From contig NZ_CACXXB010000005.1 in the NCBI RefSeq assembly GCF_902771435.1, forward strand, positions 24,499 through 88,498: DNA of 64,000 bases, in the 5' to 3' direction. This DNA is from an uncultured Methanobrevibacter sp. (lineage in GTDB: Archaea; Methanobacteriota; Methanobacteria; Methanobacteriales; Methanobacteriaceae). The notes under the pieces were generated by a model, which was not told the DNA's origin, made no database searches, and worked only from the letters and a program-made list of their open reading frames with translations. Both the position numbers and the translations under genes were made by a program. Each line of letters opens with the position of its first letter. Position 1 is the first letter of the stretch. Below are positions 35,868-45,710 of the stretch, one piece after another.

Positions 35868-36650
35868 ATGAAATATAAAATTTTAGAAAAACCTAGTTGT
35901 GATGAAGCATACGATTTAGTTCAGGAGGCTTTGAGAAAAAAGGCCACAATACTGATTTTTGCATGCTGTAAAGTCAACTATGAAGGCCGTGCACTAAGTG
36001 AATTAAACTGGGGAGAAAGAATAATTATGATAAAACCAGATGGAGCATTCTTAATCCATCAGGAAAAAAAGGTGGAACCCGTCAACTGGCAGCCTCCAAA
36101 ATCAAGAACAAGAACATACATTAAAAATGACAATCTCTTTTTGGAAAGCCACAGAAGAACACCTAAAGAGCTGTTGACTGTTGAAGTTAAGAAAATCCAA
36201 TTCATTAATTTCGCCAATATCGAAGACTTTGAAGAGCTTGAACAGGCAGGATATGAAAAGGACATGGGCGACATGATAATGGACAAGCCACACATGATTG
36301 AAGAAGGATTTACACCGACCGCAAGAGAATACAGTGTGGAACATGGATTCATTGACATTTTAGGTAAGGACAGTGACAATAACTTAATGATACTTGAGCT
36401 TAAAGCCCGTAAAGCCGGCGTTAATGCAGTAAAGCAATTGAAACGATATATTCAGGACTTTGAAAATACCGAAAACGATTACCTGAAAGACTGCAAAGCC
36501 CAAAAGAAAAAAATCAGAGGATTACTTGTTGCACCTTCCATAATGGAGGATGCTCAGGAAATGATTGAAGAGGAAGGCATTGAGTTTGTTTCAATTGAAC
36601 CTCCCCGCGAGTTAAAAAGAGACAAAAAAGTAACATTGGATGCATTTTAG
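35868..36650 (+). CDS. nucS: Endonuclease NucS (mismatch/ssDNA-specific)
   Basis: The protein is 260 residues from the ATG at 35868 (a GTG just before it is part of the ribosome site). The N-terminal DNA-binding half includes 'CKVNYEGRALSELNWGERIIMIKPDGAFLIHQ'; the C-terminal nuclease half has the catalytic 'EHGFIDILGKD..NNLMILELKARKAG', with the D and E-x-K of the RecB-like core, and 'QLKRYIQDF'. NucS cuts branched or mismatched DNA and interacts with the sliding clamp. The C-terminal 'VTLDAF' resembles the short L-x-x-F clamp-binding tail. It overlaps the convergent unknown gene by four bases. Confidence 0.94.
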   Translation: MKYKILEKPSCDEAYDLVQEALRKKATILIFACCKVNYEGRALSELNWGERIIMIKPDGAFLIHQEKKVEPVNWQPPKSRTRTYIKNDNLFLESHRRTPKELLTVEVKKIQFINFANIEDFEELEQAGYEKDMGDMIMDKPHMIEEGFTPTAREYSVEHGFIDILGKDSDNNLMILELKARKAGVNAVKQLKRYIQDFENTENDYLKDCKAQKKKIRGLLVAPSIMEDAQEMIEEEGIEFVSIEPPRELKRDKKVTLDAF

Positions 36651-37126
36651 TTCAATGCATCTTCAATTTTTTTAAGTTCATTTGCATGGAACTTTAAAGT
36701 GTACTCATTGGCAGGTGTGGCTGTTGTGACATGACATTCTTTCTGTAACTTATAAATGAGATACTCCTCACTGTCAAGAGGAATGGTGTCATCTTCCGCT
36801 AACAATTCCAAACCATCCAATTCATTAATTATATTGTCATACTCTTTTTTTTCAAGAGAAATGATGTCATCAACATCCATTTCCAGGATTTTAGGATTTA
36901 ATTGAGTTGCAATTGCAACAAATCCATTGACAGTCTTGTCAGAAAAGGCAAACTCAGATTTTCTAATTTCGTCCATAGACATTTTAACATGAAATACAGT
37001 GTTTTTTGTGACCGGAATTTCGTTTGATAACCCAATCTGATTTATTTCATAGTCATTTTTCCAATCACCAATTTTATAGATTGCATAATTTATATCATTA
37101 ACATTAACAATTTCATCATTTGACAT
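36647..37126 (-). CDS. Conserved hypothetical acidic protein
   Basis: This 159-residue soluble, acidic protein has no recognised motif, signal peptide or metal ligands. It contains 'VHVNDINYAIYKIGDW'-like beta strands at the N-terminus and a central stretch 'VDDIISLEKKEYDNIINELDGLELL' that looks helical. Its stop overlaps the 3' end of nucS on the other strand by four bases, which is common in this compact genome. It is divergent from the zinc-ribbon/PsbP gene. I can offer no function. Confidence 0.6.
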   Translation of the reverse strand: MSNDEIVNVNDINYAIYKIGDWKNDYEINQIGLSNEIPVTKNTVFHVKMSMDEIRKSEFAFSDKTVNGFVAIATQLNPKILEMDVDDIISLEKKEYDNIINELDGLELLAEDDTIPLDSEEYLIYKLQKECHVTTATPANEYTLKFHANELKKIEDALN

Positions 37127-37222
37127 GCTATCACGGATATAAATATATTTTTATAATAATAAAAACATTATTATAAATATACATTCTTTAAAAAAAATGT
37201 AAATTTCAATGGAGGTTAGGCT

Positions 37223-37972
37223 GTGAAAAAATGTCCAGAATGTGGAAATCCTAGTTATGATGGTGCTCCTGTTTGTGGAAATTGTGGATATAAATTCCCA
37301 AAACCAAAGGTTGGCGGTAAAAAAAGAGAAAGAAGTATCTTTGATAGCGAGCCAATTGTCGAAAAAAGACCAAAAGTAGAAATACCTAAAGTAGAAAAGA
37401 AACAAAAAGTGAAAAAACCTTCCAATGAACCAAGTGTAATGGATATTATCAAAGAAAAGAAACTTATTATTGGAATCATATTGCTTATTACTTTAATTGT
37501 TATTTGTGGAATTGTCCTCACAAGCTCAAACAAAACCGGCACACCAATCCAATCTAGTGATTTGGCTGAATATAACGCAGGAGATTTCTCATTTAAATAT
37601 CCTAATAATTGGGAAAAGGTAAATCTCACCGATACAGACCATGAAACTGCAATATTTTTCAAAAATGATAATAATACAATCATTGAGCACTATAATATTA
37701 GCAGTAGTGCTACATCTCTGAAAGATATAAATCAACAAAGGATCAGCAACGCAATAAGCAATGGCGATGCAGTTGAACTTGTTGAAACAGTAACATTAGA
37801 TGGAAGAAATGGTTCAAATATAATTATGGAAAATGCTGATGGAAATTACACAAGATACGTTTCAATGTTTACTGATGGTAAATTGTATGTTTTCAAAGTA
37901 ACTGGAGACTCAATTAACTCAATCACATCAGACAGCATTAATAATGTGATAAATTCAGCAGATATTGCTTAA
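37223..37972 (+). CDS. Zinc-ribbon, single-span membrane protein with PsbP-like domain
   Basis: This 249-residue protein starts at GTG 37223 after a strong GGAGG. It has a zinc ribbon at 4-22 ('CPECGNPSYDGAPVCGNCGY'), a lysine-rich linker, one transmembrane helix at about 81-100, then an outside domain that begins 'YNAGDFSFKYPNNWEKV', a PsbP/Mog1-like start. The order zinc ribbon, membrane span, extracellular PsbP-like fold recurs in Methanobacteriales. Its ligand is unknown. A hairpin terminator closes the gene, so the nitrilase downstream is likely transcribed separately. Confidence 0.72.
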   Translation: MKKCPECGNPSYDGAPVCGNCGYKFPKPKVGGKKRERSIFDSEPIVEKRPKVEIPKVEKKQKVKKPSNEPSVMDIIKEKKLIIGIILLITLIVICGIVLTSSNKTGTPIQSSDLAEYNAGDFSFKYPNNWEKVNLTDTDHETAIFFKNDNNTIIEHYNISSSATSLKDINQQRISNAISNGDAVELVETVTLDGRNGSNIIMENADGNYTRYVSMFTDGKLYVFKVTGDSINSITSDSINNVINSADIA

Positions 37973-37993
37973 GTATGATTCAATTCATACTTA
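37970..37993 (+). terminator. Hairpin terminator after PsbP-like gene
   Basis: A nine-base stem (37970-37978 with 37985-37993) and six-base loop start at the stop codon, followed by a T-rich run ending near 38005. It fits an intrinsic terminator. Confidence 0.6.
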
Positions 37994-38017
37994 TTTTCTA
38001 TTTTTTAAAGTGTTATT

Positions 38018-38842
38018 ATGACTAAACTTAAACTTGCTCTTTGTCAGATGAATGTTATTGATAATAAGCTGGAAAATATAAAAAAAGCCATTTCAATGAT
38101 TTCTGACGCATCAAAAAAAGCTGATTTTATTGTTTTGCCTGAAATGTTTAACTGTCCATATTCCAATGATAAATTCATTGAATATGGTGAAGAAGAAGAT
38201 GGCGGCCATACTTTGAATGAAATTTCAAAACTTGCCTGTGAAAACAATATCTATATTTTAGCGGGTTCCATTCCCGAAAAGGAAGATGATAAACTGTTCA
38301 ACACATCATATCTTTTTGATAAATGTGGAAAAATAATAGCCAAACACAGAAAGATGCATCTTTTTGACATTGACGTTAAAGATAAAATCACTTTTAAGGA
38401 ATCTGATGTGCTGACTGCAGGAAATGAATTTACCTTGGCAGATACTGAATTTGGAAAAATAGGTATTGGAATATGCTACGATGTCCGTTTTCCTGAACTG
38501 GCAAGAATTATGGTGGAAAATGGTGCTTTAATTCTATTTTATCCCGGAGCATTCAACATGACAACCGGTCCCGCACATTGGCAACTGCTTTTCAGGTCAA
38601 GAGCACTTGACAATCAGGTCTATTGTGTTGGCGTTGCTCCTGCATTGAATGAAGCGGCGAGCTATCACAGTTACGGTCATTCAATCGTTACAAATCCCTG
38701 GGGAGAAGTACTGGCTGAAGCCGGTCAAAAAGAAGAGATAATATTTTGTGAAATTGATTTGGATGAAATAAAAAAAGTAAGGGAAGAACTTCCGCTTTTG
38801 AAAAACAAAAGGAAAGATCTCTACGAAGTCATTGAAAAGTAA
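38018..38842 (+). CDS. Carbon-nitrogen hydrolase (nitrilase/omega-amidase family)
   Basis: A 274-residue nitrilase-superfamily enzyme with the catalytic Glu42 ('VLPEMFNCPY'), Lys112 ('KHRKMHLFDID') and Cys153 ('GICYDVRFPEL') all present. The closeness of 'CYDVRFPE' and 'HLFDI' to Nit2-type proteins suggests an omega-amidase that removes ammonia from alpha-ketoglutaramate or a similar small amide. It abuts the convergent HEAT-repeat gene with no spacer. The substrate is inferred from motif resemblance only. Confidence 0.88.
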   Translation: MTKLKLALCQMNVIDNKLENIKKAISMISDASKKADFIVLPEMFNCPYSNDKFIEYGEEEDGGHTLNEISKLACENNIYILAGSIPEKEDDKLFNTSYLFDKCGKIIAKHRKMHLFDIDVKDKITFKESDVLTAGNEFTLADTEFGKIGIGICYDVRFPELARIMVENGALILFYPGAFNMTTGPAHWQLLFRSRALDNQVYCVGVAPALNEAASYHSYGHSIVTNPWGEVLAEAGQKEEIIFCEIDLDEIKKVREELPLLKNKRKDLYEVIEK

Positions 38843-39682
38843 TTATTTTAGCTTTTCCAATCTCTTTTTGAAGTAATCGACCTTTTTGGTACCGTCAAAT
38901 ACTTCAATTGCAGTTTCTATAACTCTAATTTCATTGTCCCTATCGTTGGCTTTTCTGTAAAGAATACATAATCTTTTATATGGTGCATCTTTTTTCTGTT
39001 TTGTTTCAACATACCTTTCATATTCTTTAATAGCCTTTTGCACATTGGTTTTTTCCATTTCCTTAAGTGTGCTCATAGGAATGAGTTTTACAACAGATTC
39101 ACCTGAAGCTTTGGCTTTTTGTCTTTTTTGAGCTTTCTTAATTGCTTTGTTACAAGATTTTTTGAAGTCCTTATCATCTTCAGCCTTTCTTGCTTTTTTG
39201 ATTAAATCGATTGCATCATCAGTGGCGATATCACCCAAAGCCTGAATTGCCGCCAATCTTACACCCCAATCCTCATCTTCAAGGCATTTTTCGATGGTGG
39301 CCAACTCGTTTTCCGCCTGAAGCTCTCCAAGTGAACGTACTGCAACTTTTCTAACTCCAAAATCTTCATCTTCACATGCTTCAACAAAATAAGGAATGAC
39401 TTTTTCATCCTCAGTTTCTTTAAGTGCAAAAGCCAGGAAACGTTTATTTTTACCTTCGGCATTTTTAAATTCTTCAATTAATTTATCAACAGCCACATCA
39501 CCCATGCTACCTAAAATTTCAGCCGCTTTGAATCTGACTTGAGCATTATCATCAGTAGTTGCTTTAATTAATGGTTCAATAGCTTCTTCATCGGTAGTTC
39601 CAACCAATGATTCAACAGCTTCTTTTCTAACTTTAACATCATCATCTGATAAATTGTTAATAGCTTCATTTAAATTTGTCAT
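38843..39682 (-). CDS. HEAT-repeat protein
   Basis: This 279-residue protein has about six PBS-lyase-type HEAT repeats in residues 1-165 with recurring 'V R..A...LG' blocks such as 'AQVRFKAAEILGSMGDVAV', 'FGVRKVAVRSLGELQAE' and 'WGVRLAAIQALGDIATD'. A lysine-rich, helical C-terminal part follows. Such scaffolds bind proteins and have no catalytic role in most cases. The C-terminal half 'KAIKEYERYVETKQKK' with 'YKRLCILYRKAND' resembles a TPR-like helix pair. The gene abuts the nitrilase gene tail to tail, and no partner is obvious. Confidence 0.83.
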   Translation of the reverse strand: MTNLNEAINNLSDDDVKVRKEAVESLVGTTDEEAIEPLIKATTDDNAQVRFKAAEILGSMGDVAVDKLIEEFKNAEGKNKRFLAFALKETEDEKVIPYFVEACEDEDFGVRKVAVRSLGELQAENELATIEKCLEDEDWGVRLAAIQALGDIATDDAIDLIKKARKAEDDKDFKKSCNKAIKKAQKRQKAKASGESVVKLIPMSTLKEMEKTNVQKAIKEYERYVETKQKKDAPYKRLCILYRKANDRDNEIRVIETAIEVFDGTKKVDYFKKRLEKLK

Positions 39683-39890
39683 GATATTAATTAGATTTTA
39701 AGCATATATAATCTTTTTACATTAACATCAACGATTTCACAACATGATTCCAAAAATTAATGCAGATGTATATCCTCCTGAAAAAATAGGTTCAAAAAAC
39801 AGAATGGCAAACGTTAATGTAAAAACCAGTAAAAAAATATCATCGAAAACAAAACAAGTATCAAAATAATTGATGAAAAAAATAAAATAA

Positions 39891-39915
39891 AAATAAGAGA
39901 AAAAATCTCTTATTT
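39891..39915 (-). terminator. Hairpin terminator of SDR gene
   Basis: A ten-base stem (39891-39900 with 39906-39915) and five-base loop overlap the stop region of the SDR gene; a U-rich run follows on the minus strand. Confidence 0.6.
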
Positions 39916-40684
39916 AAATAGCAGTCCAACCACCGTCAATACAGATTAATTGACCGGTACAGAAACTGGATGCATCAGATGCAAGGTAAATTGCAATACC
40001 GTCTAATTCACCAGGTTTACCTAATCTACCTGCAGGACAGTATGCAGCAATAAGGTCCATGAATCCTTCCATTTCAATTGAATCTACAGTTAATTCGGTT
40101 TCAAATACTGCAGGACCGATTGCGTTTACAGTAATGTTGTATTTTGCCCATTCTACAGCTAAGTTTTTGGTTAAGTTCATTACACCACCTTTAGCTGAGG
40201 AGTATGCACTAATTCCACCACCAGGGAAGATTACTCTGGAGTGGATGGATCCGATGTTAATGATTTTACCATATTCTTGTTCAATCATGATTTCACCGAC
40301 AGCTTTACACATGTAGTATACACCGCTTAAGTCGATGTGGATGTGTCTTTCCCATTCTTCGTTGGATTGGTCGGTGACCATTTTGTTGTTTCCCATACCT
40401 GCTGCGTTAACTAAAATATCAATTCTTCCGTAAGCATCCATAGTTTTTTGAACTGCTGCGGTGATACTGTCGTAGTCACCAACATCACAAACTGCGTAGA
40501 TAACTTCAGTTCCGAATTCTTTTTCAATTTCAGCAACGTTTTCTTGTAGTCTGTCTTCTCTTCTTGCAAATAATGCTAATTTTGCACCTTGGCTTGCGTA
40601 TGCTTGAGCAATTTGCCAACCAAGACCAGAAGAAGCACCAGTTACAACTGCAACTTTGTCTTTAATATCAAAATAGTTTTTCAT
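39914..40684 (-). CDS. Short-chain dehydrogenase/reductase (SDR)
   Basis: The protein is 256 residues from the ATG at 40684, preceded by AAGGTGG; the longer frame from 40705 lacks support. The classical SDR layout is complete: 'VTGASSGLGWQIA' (NAD(P) binding, about 11-23), 'VNAAGMGN', serine in 'INIGSIHSR', the active 'YSSAKGG' and 'NAIGPAVFETELT', ending '...CTGQLICIDGGWTAI'. The overall form resembles gluconate 5-dehydrogenase/FabG-like enzymes, but the substrate cannot be told. Codon choice looks highly expressed. It is separated from the Lhr helicase by a 275-base promoter region. Confidence 0.86.
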   Translation of the reverse strand: MKNYFDIKDKVAVVTGASSGLGWQIAQAYASQGAKLALFARREDRLQENVAEIEKEFGTEVIYAVCDVGDYDSITAAVQKTMDAYGRIDILVNAAGMGNNKMVTDQSNEEWERHIHIDLSGVYYMCKAVGEIMIEQEYGKIINIGSIHSRVIFPGGGISAYSSAKGGVMNLTKNLAVEWAKYNITVNAIGPAVFETELTVDSIEMEGFMDLIAAYCPAGRLGKPGELDGIAIYLASDASSFCTGQLICIDGGWTAI

Positions 40685-40959
40685 ATTTATAACCACCTTA
40701 GGCATGAGCCTATAATTAAATATATTAAAAAATAAACTATTTAACTATTATCATATGATTTTTTTAATATATTTTCAAAAAATTATATAAAATTATAAAA
40801 AATATCCAATAATGTTAATTTAACTGGTCAAATTATCTAAATAAAATACTAAAACTGTACACTAATTTGATACAAAAATTATAATAAATTATAAAAAAAT
40901 AAAAATAAAAAATATACTAGAAATATTATTTACAGATTAACAAAAAAAGTGTGGTAAAT

Positions 40960-43557
40960 ATGATTGAAGAACAAACCAAAAGTTACTCAAAAAAGCAAAT
41001 TTTTAAAACACTACACCCTTGGGTGAGAAAATGGTTTGATTCACAATTCGATGATTTTACTCCAGCACAAAAAAAGTCAATCATAGACATTCACAAAAAG
41101 AACAACATACTTATCTCATCACCAACAGGATCAGGAAAAACATTAACAGCATTTCTATCAATAATCAGTGAACTTACAACCCTTGCCGAAAAGGACCAGC
41201 TGGAGGACAAGGTTTATTGCATCTACATCTCGCCGCTCAAGGCATTGGACAATGATATCGAAAAGAATCTGGACGAACCCTTGAAGGGAATAGAAAAAAT
41301 AGCTGGAAAAGACCTGGGCATCAGAAAATCTGTCAGAACAGGAGACACCTCACAGTACCAAAGGCAGAAGATGCTTAAAAAGCCACCGCATATCCTGATT
41401 ACAACACCAGAGACACTCTCAATATTGCTTGTGGCTCCAAAATTCAGGGAAAAGCTAAGCGGCGTCAAATATGTCATTGTTGATGAAATCCATTCACTGG
41501 CGGAAAATAAAAGGGGAGTTCATTTAAGCTTATCTTTAGAAAGACTGCAGCATTTAATCGGCCATTATACAAGAATAGGTCTTTCAGCAACAGTAAGTCC
41601 TATTGAAGAGATTGCAAGATATCTGGTGGGATATGAATATGGCGTTGAGAGAAACTGCAAAATCGTCAACATAAACTATCTAAAGGAACTGGACATGGAG
41701 GTGATGTGTCCTGTAAGCGATATCGTGCTGGCTGATGAAGAGGACACCCGCCTTGGAATGTATGACCTGCTGGATGATTTGATTTGGGAAAATAAAACCA
41801 CCCTGATATTTACAAATACCCGAAGCGGAACGGAACGCTTTGTCTACAATTTAAAGAAAATGTATCCAATGCATTACAATGACTCAAACATCATGGCTCA
41901 CCATTCATCACTTTCAAAGGAAGTGCGTCTTGAAACTGAAAATAAGCTGAAAGAGGGAAAACTGAAAGCAGTGATTTCGTCAACATCCCTTGAACTCGGA
42001 ATAGATATCGGATACATTGACCTGGTTGTTTTAATCAATTCCCCGAAATCCGTTGCAAGAGCCCTTCAGAGAATCGGAAGAAGCGGACACAGGTTGCATG
42101 AAAAATCAAGAGGAAAAATCATCGTTACTGACCGTGACGATTTAGTGGAGTGTTCTGTCCTTTTAAAAAATGCAAAAGAGGGAAAGATAGATAAAATTTC
42201 AATACCAACAAACTGTTTGGACGTCCTTGCACAGCACATCTACGGAATGAGCATTGAAAATCCGTGGGACATTGATTATGCATATGACGTGATACGAAAA
42301 AGCTATTGTTATAAGGACCTTGAAAGGGACGATTACGAGGACGTCTTAAGTTATATGGCCGGAGAATATCCTGAACTGGAAGAGAGATACGTATATGCGA
42401 AAATATGGATTGACTATAAAGAGAACACATTTGGAAAACGTGGAAAACTAGCCAGAATGCTTTATTCAACAAATATCGGAACAATTCCAGATTCTTCAGG
42501 TGTTTTGGTAAAATGTGATGGGGAAACCGTCGGAAAAATAGAAGAAACATTTATGGAACGATTGAAAAAGGGAGACACATTCGTTTTGGGAGGTCGAACC
42601 TACAGATTCAACTACGGAAAGGGAATGACCATCAATGTAACCCCCGCAAGCGGACCTCCAACAATACCTTCATGGTTTTCACAACAGCTTCCGCTGGCTT
42701 TCGACCTTGCGATGGATATTCAAAGATTCAGAGCACATATGGATGCTAAATTCAGATATGGTCGAAGCAAAGAAGAGATAATGGAATTTATTTATGAATA
42801 CCTGTATGTCGATGACTTTGCAGCAAACTCCATTTATGAATACTTTGTGGAGCAATTCAAATATGCCCACATTCCAAGCAACCGAAGACTGCTAATCGAA
42901 TACTACAAGGGATTCGGAGGAAGAAAATTCGTAATATTCCATTCCCTGTTTGGAAGAAAAGTAAATGATGCCCTGTCCCGTGCGGTCGCATATGTAGCTG
43001 CAAGAAGATACAACATTAACGTTACAATATCCATTTCTGACAACGGATTTTATTTAAGTTCAGACGGTAAAATTGGAGGTCTGGAGTCATTTAAGGAATT
43101 AACCCCAGAAAATTTCGAAACGATTCTTACAAAATCCCTGAATAAAACCGAAACACTCGCTTCCAGATTTAGGCATTGCGCAGGAAGATCACTGATGACA
43201 CTTCGAAGATACAAGGGAGAGTCCAAGTCCGTGGGTCGCCAGCAGGTTCGAGGAAAAATCCTGCTTAAATTTGTTCAGGATATGGATGATGACTTTCCGA
43301 TTTTAAACGAAGCAAGGCGGGAAGCCCTTGAGGATTACATGGACATAAAAAATGCCCTGAAAGTAATTGAAATGGTTGCAAATGAAGAAATGGAAATAAA
43401 AACAATAGATACAGTAATACCAAGTCCTTTTGCATTTAATTTGGTTTCACAGGGATATCTTGATGTTTTAAATCAGAATGACCGAGGAGAATTTACAAAA
43501 AGAATGCATCAGGCCATACTTGAACAGATAAAAGATAAACTTAAAGACATATACTGA
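40960..43557 (+). CDS. Lhr-type ATP-dependent DNA helicase
   Basis: The protein is 865 residues from the ATG at 40960 (an upstream GTG lies in the ribosome site). It has Walker A '[14 protein letters not shown]' (about 52-65), '[12 protein letters not shown]', the DEIH box '[14 protein letters not shown]' and 'LSATVSP', then the second RecA domain with '[11 protein letters not shown]' and '[12 protein letters not shown]'. Winged-helix and Lhr-specific domains follow, including 'PSWFSQQLP' and '[16 protein letters not shown]'. Lhr-core proteins translocate 3' to 5' on DNA in repair. Length equals the archaeal Lhr-core form (Hel112-like). It stands alone between the SDR gene and two membrane genes. 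Confidence 0.92.
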   Translation: MIEEQTKSYSKKQIFKTLHPWVRKWFDSQFDDFTPAQKKSIIDIHKKNNILISSPTGSGKTLTAFLSIISELTTLAEKDQLEDKVYCIYISPLKALDNDIEKNLDEPLKGIEKIAGKDLGIRKSVRTGDTSQYQRQKMLKKPPHILITTPETLSILLVAPKFREKLSGVKYVIVDEIHSLAENKRGVHLSLSLERLQHLIGHYTRIGLSATVSPIEEIARYLVGYEYGVERNCKIVNINYLKELDMEVMCPVSDIVLADEEDTRLGMYDLLDDLIWENKTTLIFTNTRSGTERFVYNLKKMYPMHYNDSNIMAHHSSLSKEVRLETENKLKEGKLKAVISSTSLELGIDIGYIDLVVLINSPKSVARALQRIGRSGHRLHEKSRGKIIVTDRDDLVECSVLLKNAKEGKIDKISIPTNCLDVLAQHIYGMSIENPWDIDYAYDVIRKSYCYKDLERDDYEDVLSYMAGEYPELEERYVYAKIWIDYKENTFGKRGKLARMLYSTNIGTIPDSSGVLVKCDGETVGKIEETFMERLKKGDTFVLGGRTYRFNYGKGMTINVTPASGPPTIPSWFSQQLPLAFDLAMDIQRFRAHMDAKFRYGRSKEEIMEFIYEYLYVDDFAANSIYEYFVEQFKYAHIPSNRRLLIEYYKGFGGRKFVIFHSLFGRKVNDALSRAVAYVAARRYNINVTISISDNGFYLSSDGKIGGLESFKELTPENFETILTKSLNKTETLASRFRHCAGRSLMTLRRYKGESKSVGRQQVRGKILLKFVQDMDDDFPILNEARREALEDYMDIKNALKVIEMVANEEMEIKTIDTVIPSPFAFNLVSQGYLDVLNQNDRGEFTKRMHQAILEQIKDKLKDIY

Positions 43558-43627
43558 ACAAAAAAACAAAAGAGTAATAATAATAAATGAATAAATACAA
43601 ATATAAATTTATCTTTTAAGTGATACC

Positions 43628-44002
43628 ATGACAAAGTGGAGAGCAGTAATCATTGGATTTATATTGGCAGTGATTGTGGAATCTTTCTTTTCACATTACG
43701 AATTTGTAGGATTGCTGATTGTAGGATTTATCACAGGATATATTGCCAAAAGCGGAATTTTTGGAGGAATGTGGAATGCGGCCGTTGCAGGAGCGTTCGG
43801 CACAATTGTCTGTGCAATATTATTTGTCTTATCTGCAACATTAGGCGGAAGCTTATTCGGACTCTTCGGAGGCATTACCGGATTTACAATCGCAGGAATT
43901 TCCAGTTTATTTGCAGTCATATCTGAACTGATTTATTATGCAATTGTCATGGGAATTACAGGAGCAATCGGAGGAGCAATATCCTCTAAAAATAGAAATT
44001 AA
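43628..44002 (+). CDS. DUF5518-type small membrane protein
   Basis: This 124-residue protein has four hydrophobic segments and many glycines ('FVGLLIVGFITGYIAK', 'GMWNAAVAGAFGTIV', 'GGSLFGLFGGITGF', 'GITGAIGGAISSK'). It matches the style of the archaeal DUF5518 family, widespread in Methanobacteriales and without known function. The ATG at 43628 follows AAGTGATACC. The next membrane gene starts 18 bases downstream and is likely cotranscribed. Confidence 0.7.
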   Translation: MTKWRAVIIGFILAVIVESFFSHYEFVGLLIVGFITGYIAKSGIFGGMWNAAVAGAFGTIVCAILFVLSATLGGSLFGLFGGITGFTIAGISSLFAVISELIYYAIVMGITGAIGGAISSKNRN

Positions 44003-44020
44003 ATTTCGTGGAGACATATA

Positions 44021-44488
44021 ATGAAATATGATTTAGGATTAAATATGAAGGCATTGGTATTCGGAGCAGCAATAGCTGCGGCATTTATACTATTCGGATA
44101 TCAATATAATGACTGGTTATACCCATTCTCAGCAATAGGACTTTTATATGCAGGATATGGACAAGGAAACCTTAAAATGGGAACATTGATGGGTGCACTT
44201 GCATCAACACCTATTGCAATATTATATTTGGAAGGATACTTTGGCCAACCTACCGGATTTTTTGTGAGTGAAAACGGAATATATGCCGTTGTGGGTTTAA
44301 TTATTCTTGTTGGGGCAATGGTTGGTCTTGTTGGCGCATGGACAAGAGCAAGCCGTGAAAAAGCAAAAATAGAATTTGAAAAACAACAACAAATCGGCAA
44401 GAATAAAAATAAAAAGAAAAAGAAAAAAGCTGAAGTTCAAAAAACAAATGAAAAAACAACTTTTGTAGATAAAATATTTAAAAAATAA
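44021..44488 (+). CDS. Small membrane protein with lysine-rich tail
   Basis: This 155-residue protein has about four hydrophobic helices in residues 8-110 and a strongly basic C-terminal tail (about 115-155), rich in lysine with 'KNKNKKKKKKAE', that should face the cytosol. I recognise no domain. Its glycine-rich helices ('YAGYGQGNLKMGTLMGALAS') resemble those of the preceding DUF5518 gene, 18 bases upstream, so they may act together. It ends in a hairpin shared with purP. Confidence 0.6.
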   Translation: MKYDLGLNMKALVFGAAIAAAFILFGYQYNDWLYPFSAIGLLYAGYGQGNLKMGTLMGALASTPIAILYLEGYFGQPTGFFVSENGIYAVVGLIILVGAMVGLVGAWTRASREKAKIEFEKQQQIGKNKNKKKKKKAEVQKTNEKTTFVDKIFKK

Positions 44489-44510
44489 TAACAAAATTAT
44501 GTTATTATTT
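44483..44510. terminator. Bidirectional hairpin terminator between membrane gene and purP
   Basis: An 11-base stem (44483-44493 with 44500-44510) and six-base loop. The stop of the plus-strand gene (44486-44488) is in the left arm and the purP stop (44497-44499) lies in the loop. T-runs follow on both strands. Confidence 0.65.
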
Positions 44511-45588
44511 TTTCTAATTCATCTCTTTCTATTCCTCTTTTAATTTCAACAGCTACCCTTCTACCCATACTCATCGGTTTACCGTAGGTTAAGTAGGAGT
44601 AAGGAGAACCGTCCATAAATGTGTTTGTACCACCATCAGTTCTTGCACTGATTTCAAAACAGATTACTTCCAAATTATCGTTTACTAAGGTTTGCATACA
44701 GAATGGGCCGTTTAATCCAGGAGCAACTAATTTTTTAGCACTTTCTGTTAATTTATCAGCAATGTCAAATACTTGTGGGAGTAAAGATTCACGGATTACA
44801 GCAGGGTGGTTACCTGTAACAACATAAGATGGGCTTAAGTCAATGTCTAACTGATCTTTAGCAGGCATTCTTACAAAACCATCAATACTTGATTCGTATC
44901 TTGTATCCATACCCATTAATTCAACTTTATCGTCAAGTGCAGAGTAGAAATAGTGTATACAGTAATTACATCCTGAAACATATTCTTCAATGTGTGCTGC
45001 TTCTACATCGCTGTCTTCCAACCATCCACGTGCTTTCATTGCTTCGATTTTTGCATCGAATTCTTCGGTAGATGATGCTACAAAGTAACCTCTTCCACCT
45101 CTTGCACCTGGGAATTTAACCATTACAGGTCTGTCGATTTCTGAAGGGTCGTTGTATTTGAATGGGATTCTTACGCCTCCTTCTACAAGAAGTGCTCTTT
45201 CTTTATCCCTTTCAGCTTCCCATCTGAGTACATCCCTGTTACCGAACATCGGAACATTGAACTTGTCTTCAACATTATCAAGTCCGGCATATGCAACAAA
45301 AGATCCGTGAGGGACGACAATTGCATTCATATCTCTAAGCTGTTGCTGTACATCCTCATTTACAATGTCTTTAAATTCATCAACTATGATGTATTCATCA
45401 GCTACACCAAAACGTTGATATGGAACTTCTCTTCCTTTTTCACAAACAATAGCTGTTCTAAATCCTTCTTCCTTAGCACCTTGCAAAATGTGTAAAGAAG
45501 TGTGGCTTCCAAGGGTGGCTATTGTGATTTCGCTTTTGTCGTATTTAGCCAAAATATCCAATATGTCTTCCTTTTTAACTTCTCCCAT
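44497..45588 (-). CDS. purP: Formate-dependent AICAR ligase (FAICAR synthetase) PurP
   Basis: A 363-residue archaeal ATP-grasp enzyme. The blocks 'IATLGSHTSLHILQGAKEEGF' (about 22-42), 'VPHGSFVAYAG', 'MVKFPGARGGRGYFVASS', 'EEYVSGCNYCIHYFYS' and 'FEISARTDGGTNTFMDGSPYS' are diagnostic for PurP. It joins formate to AICAR using ATP, giving FAICAR in purine synthesis without folate. AGGAGAG precedes the ATG at 45588. It stands alone and is convergent with the small membrane gene. Its presence fits a methanogen that lacks folate-dependent PurH. Confidence 0.95.
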   Translation of the reverse strand: MGEVKKEDILDILAKYDKSEITIATLGSHTSLHILQGAKEEGFRTAIVCEKGREVPYQRFGVADEYIIVDEFKDIVNEDVQQQLRDMNAIVVPHGSFVAYAGLDNVEDKFNVPMFGNRDVLRWEAERDKERALLVEGGVRIPFKYNDPSEIDRPVMVKFPGARGGRGYFVASSTEEFDAKIEAMKARGWLEDSDVEAAHIEEYVSGCNYCIHYFYSALDDKVELMGMDTRYESSIDGFVRMPAKDQLDIDLSPSYVVTGNHPAVIRESLLPQVFDIADKLTESAKKLVAPGLNGPFCMQTLVNDNLEVICFEISARTDGGTNTFMDGSPYSYLTYGKPMSMGRRVAVEIKRGIERDELEKIIT

Positions 45589-45710
45589 TATATCTCTCCT
45601 AAAAGAATGATGATATTATATATGTTTTTATGAATTTATAATATTTTTTATTTAAATTTAAAAATGATAATAAACAAATAATAAATTGAATTATTAAGGA
45701 AAAGATAATT

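Noticed and set aside
39743..39868. A 41-codon plus-strand frame in the HEAT/SDR gap starting ATG ATT CCA AAA
   Set aside because: No ribosome site, no promoter-like box close by, and the lysine-serine-rich product lacks any domain; it is likely chance in AT-rich DNA.
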